Positions 1 to 6,783 of a stretch of 64,000 nt of DNA are shown in pieces. The DNA comes from Actinocatenispora comari. GTDB taxonomy: Bacteria; Actinomycetota; Actinomycetes; Mycobacteriales; Micromonosporaceae. A model generated the notes under the pieces. The model did not search any database, was not told the DNA's origin, and saw nothing but the letters and a program-made list of their open reading frames with translations. The number at the start of each line of letters is the position of its first letter. Position 1 is the first letter of the stretch. The translations under genes were made by a program, and so were the position numbers. The stretch covers positions 18,995 to 82,994 of the forward strand of contig NZ_BOPO01000147.1 in NCBI RefSeq assembly GCF_017312725.1. Reading direction: 5' to 3'.

Positions 1-332
1 AACCGGCCGTCGCCGATCGCGGCCCTGATCCGATCGGTCAGCCAGTCGGTGACCCGGCCGCCCGGTGCCGTGCCCGGGTCCAGCCCCAGAAAGTCGGCGC
101 CCTCGCCCGGGGCGGCCTTGCCCGGGGCGGCTTCGCTCGGGGCGGCTTCGCTCAGGGCGGCGTCGCTCGGGGCGGCCCGAGCCAGGGCGGCGTCGCTCGG
201 GGCGGCTTCGCTCAGGGCGGCGTCGCTCGGGGTGGCCCCGGCCGACGCGGGCGTTGTGGGCGCGGGGGTCGTCCGGGGCGGTCCGGCGGCGGTTATGGAC
301 CGCTGATCCTGCTCGTCATTGGACCTGTGCAC
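1..332 (-). CDS. MocR/PdxR-type GntR-family regulator, N-terminal part
   Basis: Only the first ~110 codons lie in the window; the gene runs off the left edge. Read leftward, the end of this part contains a segment like DFLGLDPG...VTDWLTDRIRAAIGDGR. That is the entry into the winged-helix domain of MocR regulators, which fuse a GntR DNA-binding domain to an aminotransferase-like PLP domain; the PLP domain would lie outside the window. The only plausible start in frame is GTG at 332. Between the start and the DNA-binding domain lies an odd ~60-residue Ala/Ser/Pro/Glu repeat (units like SEAAP and SDAAL) encoded by 15-bp direct repeats at about 111-230. The start codon sits inside a candidate operator at 320-339. 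The family call rests on about 30 conserved residues, so it is good but not certain. Confidence 0.6.
   Translation of the reverse strand, partial: MHRSNDEQDQRSITAAGPPRTTPAPTTPASAGATPSDAALSEAAPSDAALARAAPSDAALSEAAPSEAAPGKAAPGEGADFLGLDPGTAPGGRVTDWLTDRIRAAIGDGR
111..230. repeat. 15-bp GC-rich direct repeats within the MocR N-terminus
   Basis: Units related to GGGGCGGCTTCGCTC and GGGGCGGCGTCGCTC are repeated about eight times. All are multiples of 15 bp, so the minus-strand reading frame is preserved (SEAAP and SDAAL units). They look like a simple coding-repeat expansion that lengthens a linker ahead of the helix-turn-helix. Confidence 0.75.
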
Positions 333-339
333 CGGTCCA
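294..339. promoter_or_regulatory. Candidate MocR operator (three GGACC half-sites)
   Basis: The divergent promoter region holds TATGGACC at 294-301, TTGGACC at 319-325 and GGTCCATT at 334-341. The last two form an inverted repeat TGGACC-N8-GGTCCA at 320-339. MocR regulators typically bind paired repeats of this size in the gap to a divergent gene, so autoregulation and control of the methyltransferase at 389 is a reasonable inference. Confidence 0.45.
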
Positions 340-388
340 TTGTCCGCCCAGGCTGGAGGTCGTCGAGGCACCGGCGAGAGGGAGAACG

Positions 389-1213
389 ATGACGACCGGC
401 TACGTGCACGGATACTCCGGCCGTGAGGCGACGCGGCTCGGCGACCAGGCCGACACGCTGGCGGAGTTGCTGCACGCCGACGTGCGGTACCCGCCGGGCA
501 CCCGGGTGTTGGAGGCCGGGTGCGGGGTCGGGGCGCAGACGGTGCACCTGCTGGCGAACAACCCCGGCATCGAGCTGACCGCGGTGGACCGGTCGGCGGA
601 GTCGGTGTCCCGGGCCCGCTCCCGGGTGGCCGTGGCCGTCCCGTCCGGTGACGTCAGCTGGTTGTGCGCCGACCTGGCCGACCTGCCGTACCCGGCCGGC
701 CGGTTCGATGCGCTGTTCGTGTGTTTCGTGTTGGAGCATCTGCCCGACCCGGTCGGTGTGCTGCGTGGGCTGCGCCGGCTGGTACGGCCTGGCGGCGCGG
801 TCACGGTGATCGAGGGCGACCACGGTACGGCGGTGTTCCATCCGCGCGGTCGGTACGCCCAGGCGGTGGTCGACGCGCAGGTCGCGGTGCAGGCGGCGGC
901 CGGCGGCGACGCGCTGATCGGGCGCCGGCTGCGTCCGTTGCTGACCGCGGCCGGCTGCACCGAGGTTCGGGTGTGGCCGCGCACCGTCTATGCCGACGCG
1001 GGTCGGCCGGGCCTGATGGACGGGTTCACCCGCCGTACCTTCACCGCGATGATGGCCGCCGCCCGTGCGGACGTGCTGGCCGCCGGGTTGCTGTCGGCGG
1101 CCGACTGGCGCCGCGGGATGACGGAGCTGGCCGCCACGGCGGTGGGGGAGGGGACGTTCCACTACACGTTCTTCGTCGGCCACGGCTCGGTGCCGGCGGC
1201 GGAAGTCGAGTGA
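389..1213 (+). CDS. Class I SAM-dependent methyltransferase
   Basis: A 274-aa protein with a Rossmann methyltransferase core. Motif I VLEAGCGVGAQT lies near residue 40, an acidic ribose-binding segment ELTAVDRS follows, then a D-x-L-P-(Y) stretch and a FVLEHLPDP motif IV region. This is the UbiE/UbiG-like small-molecule methyltransferase fold (Methyltransf_11/25 type); the substrate cannot be read from sequence. The ATG at 389 is preceded by a GGGAG Shine-Dalgarno. A longer in-frame ORF upstream runs through the repeat of the divergent gene and is not credible. The gene stands alone, divergent from the MocR-type regulator 57 bp away, which probably controls it. Confidence 0.85.
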   Translation: MTTGYVHGYSGREATRLGDQADTLAELLHADVRYPPGTRVLEAGCGVGAQTVHLLANNPGIELTAVDRSAESVSRARSRVAVAVPSGDVSWLCADLADLPYPAGRFDALFVCFVLEHLPDPVGVLRGLRRLVRPGGAVTVIEGDHGTAVFHPRGRYAQAVVDAQVAVQAAAGGDALIGRRLRPLLTAAGCTEVRVWPRTVYADAGRPGLMDGFTRRTFTAMMAAARADVLAAGLLSAADWRRGMTELAATAVGEGTFHYTFFVGHGSVPAAEVE

Positions 1214-1301
1214 TTTGCCGGGTGGCGCGGCGCGGTGGGCGGCAATATTCTTCCGTCAGATCCGACATTTCTGCAAACTCTTGCCTACGTGTGGAGGCGG
1301 T

Positions 1302-2477
1302 ATGTCGCACGACCGAGCCGAGCTGGATCGCCGGACGCTGCTGAAGGCCACCCTGGGTACCGCGACCGTCGCGGTGGTCGGCGGCGGGCTGGGCCTGGCC
1401 GGTGCGGCCGCCGCGGGTGCCGATCCGGCGTCGAGGCGCCGGACGAGTGCGGCGGTGATCCGGCCGAACAGCGAGCTGGACACGATCATCGGCTGCGACG
1501 AGTGGGGGGCGCGCCCGCCGTCCAGCGCGATCCAGCTCAGCGGCAACGTCACCAACAAGATCATCGTGCACCACATGGCGTTCCCGAACAGCACCGACTA
1601 CTCCAAGGCGCACGCCGAGCAGCTCGCCCGGGACTGCCAGGACCTGCACATGGACACCAACGGCTGGGCCGACACCGGCCAGCACTTCACCGTCAGCCGC
1701 GGCGGGTACGTGCTGGAGGGTCGGCACCGCAGCCTGGAGACGCTGACCGCCGGCCAGCAGCAGGTGGTCGCGGCGCACTGCCCGGGCGAGAACGGCAACG
1801 CGATCGGCATCGAGAACGAGGGCACGTACGTGACCGCCACCCCGCCGGCGGCGCTCGTCACCTCGCTGACCGCGCTGTGCGTCACCGTCTGCCAGCAGTA
1901 CGGGCTGCACGCGTACGACATCTTCGGGCACTGGGACTTCCGGGACACCGACTGCCCCGGCATCGCGTTCTACCGGATGTTCCCCGGCATCCGCCGCTCG
2001 GTGCAGGCCGGGCTGGGCGAGACCGCGTCGTCGGCGCCCGCCCGGCGCTGGCCGGACATCTGGAAGTTCGTCGGCGGGCCGGTCGTCAAGCTGGCCCAGC
2101 ACCTGCTCAACGCGCGCGGCTACCAGCTCGGCGCGGACGGCGTCTTCGGCGCCGACACGGTGAGCGCGGTACAGGACTGGCAGGCGAAGAACTCGCTGCC
2201 GGTCGACCAGGACGCCACGCTGACCACCAAGACGTGGGAGACGCTCGTCGCGCCGCTGGCGCCCGGCGACACCGGCGAGCGGGTCCTCGGGGTGCAGCAG
2301 TTGCTGCAGCACAAGGGGTACGACCAGGTGTCGGCGAGCGGGACGTACGACTCCGCCACCGCGGCGGCGATCGCGAACCTGCAGGGGCTGCACCACGTGA
2401 CGGTGAACGGGTTGGTCGGGCCGGAAACCTGGTGCGCGCTGTCCGGTGGCATCGTCCGCACCGCGCTGATGGCCTGA
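1302..2477 (+). CDS. Tat-exported N-acetylmuramoyl-L-alanine amidase (PGRP-type) with two PG-binding domains
   Basis: A 391-aa secreted peptidoglycan hydrolase. Residues 10-40 form a twin-arginine signal (DRRTLLKATLG, then a hydrophobic stretch ending AAAAGA). Residues ~60-230 are an Amidase_2/PGRP domain. The expected zinc ligands are visible: His90 in IIVHH, His210 in FGHWDF and Cys218 in DTDCPG, plus the active-site region GQHFTVSRGG. Two PG_binding_1 repeats follow at ~255-318 and ~321-380, each with the hallmark pattern L-x-x-x-G-Y...DGVFG...T/A-V-x-x-(W/L)-Q. The ATG at 1302 has a GGAGGCGG ribosome site 3 bases upstream. It cleaves the MurNAc-L-Ala bond in cell-wall turnover or remodelling. 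It is monocistronic and ends in a strong hairpin. Confidence 0.92.
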   Translation: MSHDRAELDRRTLLKATLGTATVAVVGGGLGLAGAAAAGADPASRRRTSAAVIRPNSELDTIIGCDEWGARPPSSAIQLSGNVTNKIIVHHMAFPNSTDYSKAHAEQLARDCQDLHMDTNGWADTGQHFTVSRGGYVLEGRHRSLETLTAGQQQVVAAHCPGENGNAIGIENEGTYVTATPPAALVTSLTALCVTVCQQYGLHAYDIFGHWDFRDTDCPGIAFYRMFPGIRRSVQAGLGETASSAPARRWPDIWKFVGGPVVKLAQHLLNARGYQLGADGVFGADTVSAVQDWQAKNSLPVDQDATLTTKTWETLVAPLAPGDTGERVLGVQQLLQHKGYDQVSASGTYDSATAAAIANLQGLHHVTVNGLVGPETWCALSGGIVRTALMA

Positions 2478-2482
2478 CGACC

Positions 2483-2524
2483 GGTGCCGCGGCCGGCCCA
2501 CCCCTCCCGGCCGGCCGCGGCACC
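2483..2524. terminator. Bidirectional terminator hairpin
   Basis: A perfect 16-bp stem (GGTGCCGCGGCCGGCC pairing with 2509-2524) surrounds a 10-base loop. It lies between the convergent amidase and SDR genes. As is usual in actinomycetes, there is no U-tract. Confidence 0.8.
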
Positions 2525-2566
2525 ACTCCGGTGTCCCGCCCCGGAAGACGGACGTCGAGACAGCTC

Positions 2567-3439
2567 CTAGCGGTCCGCGGCGCTGCGGGGACCGAACGAG
2601 CGGCCCAGCGCGCGTACCTCCGCCTCCAGCTCGGGCACCATGGTGCGGGCGCCGCGGGCCAGTACCGCGCCGGCGATCGGACCGGTGTAGAGCGTGCGCA
2701 GCGCCTGCACGGCGGCGAGCGAGCGCGGCGCGTACACCTTGCGGGCCCGGCGTTCGATGCCGTCCACGATGGCGAGTGCGCAGCGTTCGACGGTGATCGT
2801 GGTGTTGAGCGGGTAGGGCAGTTTGCGCACCACGGCGCGAAACGTCCGCAGGTCCTGCTGCTGGTCGCGGACCAGGTCGGTGTCCACCCAGATCGGGTGC
2901 GCGGTGCCGACCGCCACGCCGCGGTGCGCCACCTCCAACCGCAGCGCGTTGCCGAACTGCTCGACGCCGGCCTTCGACGCGCAGTACGCCGCCATCCCCG
3001 GCAGCACGGTGAACGCGGCGGCGGAGGAGACCAGCAGCGCGTAGCCGCGGCTGTCCAGTAGCGCCGGCAGGGTGGCCGAGGCGGTCCGCATCGCCCCGAT
3101 CAGGTTCACCTCGACGGTACGGGCGAGCGCGTCCGCCGGGTTGACCGCGACCGTGCCGTTGTTGGCGATGCCGGCGTTCGCGACGACGACGTCGATCCGG
3201 CCGTACCGCTCGATCGTGCCGGCCACCGCGGCGTCCAGCTCGGCCTGGTTCGTCACGTCGCAGCCGAACCAGCAGTGCTCGCCGTCGAGGTCGGCGGCGA
3301 GGGCGGCGAGCCGGTCGGTCTCCAGCCCGACCAGTGCCAGCCTGGCGCCGCGGGCGGCGGCGAGGCGGGCGACGCGTTCGCCGATGCCGCGGGCCGGCCC
3401 GGTGACGAACACGACCGCGTCACGCAGGGATCGACGCAT
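2567..3439 (-). CDS. Short-chain dehydrogenase/reductase (mymA-cluster type)
   Basis: A 290-aa classical SDR. The cofactor motif TGPARGIG is at residues 13-20, the NAG motif at ~88-90, and the catalytic Ser139, Tyr152 and Lys156 are in place (YCASK). The C-terminal ~50 residues, with ARKVYAPRSL, resemble membrane-associated actinobacterial SDRs next to flavin monooxygenases. It is the third gene of the leftward FMO-hydrolase-SDR set and probably oxidises or reduces a lipid-derived alcohol or ketone made by the others. The ATG at 3439 follows a GGGAG site. The ORF could open at 3541, but the extra 34 codons are translated from the palindromic element and are not plausible. About 166 bp separates it from the hydrolase, so the palindrome may interrupt an ancestral operon. 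Confidence 0.85.
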   Translation of the reverse strand: MRRSLRDAVVFVTGPARGIGERVARLAAARGARLALVGLETDRLAALAADLDGEHCWFGCDVTNQAELDAAVAGTIERYGRIDVVVANAGIANNGTVAVNPADALARTVEVNLIGAMRTASATLPALLDSRGYALLVSSAAAFTVLPGMAAYCASKAGVEQFGNALRLEVAHRGVAVGTAHPIWVDTDLVRDQQQDLRTFRAVVRKLPYPLNTTITVERCALAIVDGIERRARKVYAPRSLAAVQALRTLYTGPIAGAVLARGARTMVPELEAEVRALGRSFGPRSAADR

Positions 3440-3466
3440 CCCGGTCTCCCTTCCGTTTCGGTGCCG

Positions 3467-3628
3467 GAGGCTGTTGGGGAACCTTCGATCGTGCGAGGCG
3501 GAGTCCATTCGTCTGCTCGCAAGGCGGAGGTGCGAGTGCATACCGGTGTCGTATGCGCTCGTGCCGACAACGCGGCGAGCGGGCGAATGGGCCCGGCGCA
3601 GCCGATCATGAGGTTCCCCAACAGCCTC
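3467..3628. repeat. 162-bp imperfect palindrome with perfect 18-bp ends (MITE-like)
   Basis: The whole segment is symmetrical about 3547/3548. The outer 18 bases GAGGCTGTTGGGGAACCT (3467-3484) recur perfectly inverted at 3611-3628. Conserved inner blocks include CCATTCG, GCTCGC and a GCATAC near the centre. Both arms are 81 nt with no gap needed in the alignment. The right end overlaps the last codons and the stop of the hydrolase gene. No clear target-site duplication flanks it, and it carries no ORF of note. A miniature inverted-repeat element, or a relic of insertion-sequence ends, is the best explanation. Confidence 0.7.
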
Positions 3629-4499
3629 TCAGCGCGACGATGCTGCGGGCGAGCAGTTGCGGGCACTCCAGGGTGAGCATGTGCCCGCAGTGCGGCAGCA
3701 CCGTCAGGCGCGCGCCGTCGATGTGTTCGGCCAGGTACCGGGCGTGCCGCGGGGGCGTGAGCCGGTCGTGCCGACCGACCATGACGTGCACCGGGACGGC
3801 GGCGAGCGGATCGAGGTCGGCCAGCTTGTCGTGCTCCCGCAAGGCGGGCACGAACTCGACCACGGTACGCATCCGGCAGCCGAGGATCAGCTCGGTGCCG
3901 ACCCGGACCACCTCCGGTGCCGCGACCGGCCCGAACAGCAACGGACCCAGCGCCCGCCGGTACGCGGGCAGGACCGGTGCGGCGAACCGGCGCGCACCGT
4001 CCACGATGGACGAGCAGGCGGCCAGCACGGTGCCGACCGGGCCGCCGAACACCGTCAGCAGCCCGCCCCGGTCGGCGGCCAGCTCGCCGGCGGAGGTACC
4101 GACCAGCAGCACCCCGTCGACCCGGTCGGTGAACAGCTCGGGCCGGACGGCGGCGAGCGCCATCACCGTCATGCCGCCCATCGAGTGACCGCCGAGCAGC
4201 AGCCGGCCGCGCGGCGCCAGCTGGTCGACGACCGCGCCGAGGTCGGCGCCGAGCAGGTCGATCGACAGCGTCGTGTCGCCGCGGCCGGAGTCGCCGTGGT
4301 GCCGCTGGTCGTACGCGACGACGCGCAGCTCCGGTGCGATCCGGTGCAGCTGGGCGATCACCGGCCGCCAGGCGGCGGAGGAGAGGGTCCAACCGTGCGC
4401 GAGCACCAGCGTGGTGTCCGCGTCCTCGGGGCCGCTGACGTGCGCGGCGAGCCGGGTCCCGTCGGCCGCGATCACGGTACGGGGGTCTGCGGTGGGCAC
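3606..4499 (-). CDS. Alpha/beta hydrolase (LipR-like position)
   Basis: A 297-aa alpha/beta-fold esterase or lipase. The nucleophile elbow GHSMG puts Ser106 in place, Asp245 lies in GRHDRLTPP, and His273 lies in HCGHML. An HGWTLSSAAW oxyanion region precedes the elbow. The GTG start at 4499 has a perfect AGGAGGTGA site and overlaps the monooxygenase gene by 28 bp, so the two are translationally coupled. The order monooxygenase, hydrolase, SDR matches mymA-lipR-Rv3085 of Mycobacterium tuberculosis, where the hydrolase may cleave the ester formed by Baeyer-Villiger oxidation; that role is inferred. The final residues GCWGTS and the stop codon are supplied by the end of the palindromic element, so the original C-terminus may have been altered. 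Confidence 0.85.
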   Translation of the reverse strand: MPTADPRTVIAADGTRLAAHVSGPEDADTTLVLAHGWTLSSAAWRPVIAQLHRIAPELRVVAYDQRHHGDSGRGDTTLSIDLLGADLGAVVDQLAPRGRLLLGGHSMGGMTVMALAAVRPELFTDRVDGVLLVGTSAGELAADRGGLLTVFGGPVGTVLAACSSIVDGARRFAAPVLPAYRRALGPLLFGPVAAPEVVRVGTELILGCRMRTVVEFVPALREHDKLADLDPLAAVPVHVMVGRHDRLTPPRHARYLAEHIDGARLTVLPHCGHMLTLECPQLLARSIVALRGCWGTS

Positions 4500-5974
4500 G
4501 CGGTCGTCACCTCCTGCCGGGTGCGCAGGTGGTAGCCGCGCGGGTCGAACCGCCGGGTCAGCCGCCGGAACCGCCAGGTGAACGACGGCCACAGGGTCGT
4601 GTTGCGCCCGTGGGCATCCAGGTACCAGCTGGCGCAGCCACCGGTGTTCCACACGGTGCCGTCGAGCCGCCGCTGCAGCCCCTCGTTGTACGCGTGCTGC
4701 GCGCCGGCGTCGACCTCCACCGCGACGATGTCGTGTTCGTCCATCTTGGACAGTGCGGTGACCAGGTAGTTCAGCTGCGACTCGATGATGTAGATCATCG
4801 AGGTGTGGCCGAGGCCGGTGTTCGGCCCGATGAGCAGGAACAGGTTGGGAAAGCCGGTCACCGTGGTGCCCCGGTAGGCGGTCATCCCGTCTGCCCAGGC
4901 GTCCGCGAGCCGCGCCCCGTCGCGGCCGACGACGGCGTCGGCGACCGGCGGCCGGGTCGCCTCGAAGCCGGTGCCGAACACGATCGTCTCGACCGGGTGC
5001 TCGACCCCGCCCGCGGTCCGCACCGCGTGCGGCTCGATCCGGTCGATCGGGTCGGTGACCAGCTCGACGTTGTCGCGGGACAGCGCCGGGTAGAAGTCGT
5101 TGGACAGCAGGATGCGCTTGCAGCCGATCCGGTAGTCGGGCAGCAGCCGCTCGCGCAGCGCCGGGTCGGCGACCTGCCGGTGCAGGTGCCCGCGGGCCAT
5201 CGCGGCGACCGCGTCGAGCAGCCGGGGTCGCCAGGTCATCCCGACCGCGAGCGTCTCCCGGGCGGTGTAGATCCCGGCGCGGGCGGCCAGCCGGGTCGGC
5301 GGCAGGTGCTCGTACAGCCAGTGTTCCAGGCCGCTGATCGGCCGGTCGTTGCGCGGGATGATCCACGGCGGGGTGCGCTGGAAGACGGTCAGCCGCTCGA
5401 CCTGCTCGGCGATGCGCGGGACGAACTGGATGGCGGATGCGCCGGTGCCGATCACCGCGACCCGCCGCCCGGTCAGGTCGTGGTCGTGTCGCCAGCGGGC
5501 GGAGTGGAACGCGGTACCGGCGAAGTCGTCGAGGCCGTCGATCGCCGGCAGTTTCGGCGCCGACAGCGGCCCGGTGCCGATCACGAGCACCCGCCCGGTG
5601 AAGCTGCCCCGCCCGGTACGCACCCGCCAGCGCGCGGCGGTGTCGTCCCACCGTGCCTCGACCAGCTCGTGCCCGAGCCGCAGGTGCGGGGCCAGGTCGT
5701 AGCGCGTCACCAGGCCCCGCAGGTACTCCTGGATCTCCGGTTGCGGGGAGAACGAGCGGCTCCAGCGCGGGTTCGGTGCGAACGACAGCGAGTAGAGGTG
5801 TGACGGCACGTCGCAGGCGGCGCCGGGGTAGTCGTTGTCCCGCCAGGTGCCGCCGACGTCGTCGGCGCGCTCCAGGATGACGAAGTCGTGCCGGCCGGCC
5901 TGGCGCAGCCGGACCGCGGCGCCGAGGCCGGAGAACCCGGCGCCGACGATGAGCACGTCGTGGTGTTCGTCCAT
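4472..5974 (-). CDS. Flavin-containing monooxygenase, Baeyer-Villiger type (MymA-like)
   Basis: A 500-aa FAD/NADPH monooxygenase. The FAD-binding GAGFSG is at residues 11-16. The Baeyer-Villiger fingerprint FAGTAFHSARW (F-x-G-x-x-x-H-x-x-x-W) is at 151-161, and a second Rossmann motif GTGASA is at 176-181. Length and the C-terminal GGCASWY...TTLWPSFTW segment are typical of actinobacterial FMO/BVMO proteins such as MymA and EthA. It would insert oxygen next to a ketone, or into a soft nucleophile, at the expense of NADPH. It is the first gene of a leftward set with hydrolase and SDR and is divergent from a TetR gene; the intervening palindrome at 5994-6012 is the likely operator. Confidence 0.9.
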   Translation of the reverse strand: MDEHHDVLIVGAGFSGLGAAVRLRQAGRHDFVILERADDVGGTWRDNDYPGAACDVPSHLYSLSFAPNPRWSRSFSPQPEIQEYLRGLVTRYDLAPHLRLGHELVEARWDDTAARWRVRTGRGSFTGRVLVIGTGPLSAPKLPAIDGLDDFAGTAFHSARWRHDHDLTGRRVAVIGTGASAIQFVPRIAEQVERLTVFQRTPPWIIPRNDRPISGLEHWLYEHLPPTRLAARAGIYTARETLAVGMTWRPRLLDAVAAMARGHLHRQVADPALRERLLPDYRIGCKRILLSNDFYPALSRDNVELVTDPIDRIEPHAVRTAGGVEHPVETIVFGTGFEATRPPVADAVVGRDGARLADAWADGMTAYRGTTVTGFPNLFLLIGPNTGLGHTSMIYIIESQLNYLVTALSKMDEHDIVAVEVDAGAQHAYNEGLQRRLDGTVWNTGGCASWYLDAHGRNTTLWPSFTWRFRRLTRRFDPRGYHLRTRQEVTTACPPQTPVP

Positions 5975-5993
5975 GGGGGCCTACGCTTCCCGC

Positions 5994-6012
5994 TATTGAC
6001 CGTTAGTCAATA
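5994..6012. promoter_or_regulatory. TetR operator palindrome
   Basis: TATTGAC-CGTTA-GTCAATA is a perfect inverted repeat with 7-bp arms. It lies in the 161-bp gap between the divergent monooxygenase and TetR genes, about 20 bp upstream of the monooxygenase start. It is the obvious binding site for the adjacent regulator. Confidence 0.7.
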
Positions 6013-6135
6013 AGCTATGCTGGCGCTGCCGCGACGTCAAGGGCGAACGGGTCCGATTTGCCCGCTCGTCCGGCCCGACGTCAGCTTGAGCCCTGGCGCC
6101 CGGCGAGCCCTGGCGCCCGGGAGAGGAGATACGCC

Positions 6136-6720
6136 GTGACCGCGCCCCGCCGTACCCGGCTCGACCCGGACGCGCGCCGCGCCCAGCTGGTCGAGCTGGG
6201 CGTGCGAGCGCTGTCGAAGGCCAGCCTGTACGACGTCAACCTGGACGAGATCGCCGCCGCGGCGGGCATCTCCCGGTCGCTGCTGTTCCACTACTTCGGC
6301 TCCAAACGGCGCTTCCAGCTCGCCGTGGTGCAGGCCGCGGCCGCCGGGCTGCTGCAGGGCACCGACCCCGACCCGGCGCTGCCGGCAGCGCAGCAGCTGC
6401 GCGCCTCGATCGAGGACTCGGTCGACTACGTCTCGTCCCGCCGCGATCTCTACCTGTCCCTGGTCCGCGGCGCGGCCAGCGGCGACGCGGCGATGCAGGA
6501 GATCTTCGACCGCACCCGCGCCGCGCTGGTCGACCGGATCATGGACGGCATCGCCGAGCTCGGCGGCGACCCCGGCGACCCGCTGCTGCCCATCGCGGTG
6601 CGGGCCTGGCTGGCGTTCACCGAGGAGGCCATCATCTCCTGGACCCCCGGCGGCCCGGTACCGCGGGAGCGGCTCACCGAGTTCCTGGAGTCGTCGTTCT
6701 ACCGCGCCGTGCTGGCCTGA
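6136..6720 (+). CDS. TetR-family repressor of the monooxygenase operon
   Basis: A 194-aa regulator with an N-terminal TetR helix-turn-helix: ...YDVNLDEIAAAAGISRSLLFHYFGSKRR at roughly residues 30-60. The ligand-binding C-terminal half is all-helical and unassigned. I chose the GTG at 6136 because an AGAGGAGA site precedes it at proper distance; an upstream ATG at 6058 would add 26 Arg/Pro-rich residues unlike the family. It is divergent from the monooxygenase-hydrolase-SDR genes and probably represses them and itself through the 5994-6012 palindrome, with a lipid or ketone inducer (inference). Confidence 0.85.
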   Translation: MTAPRRTRLDPDARRAQLVELGVRALSKASLYDVNLDEIAAAAGISRSLLFHYFGSKRRFQLAVVQAAAAGLLQGTDPDPALPAAQQLRASIEDSVDYVSSRRDLYLSLVRGAASGDAAMQEIFDRTRAALVDRIMDGIAELGGDPGDPLLPIAVRAWLAFTEEAIISWTPGGPVPRERLTEFLESSFYRAVLA

Positions 6721-6783
6721 CCCGGTCCGCCGCGTCGCACCCGGCGGCGCCGGCGCACCGCTCGGCACGCCGCGGCGTCGCGG

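Noticed and set aside
3467..3628. Ordinary transcription terminator
   Set aside because: The palindrome is 162 bp with ends conserved better than the middle, opposite to a terminator, and overlaps a coding end.
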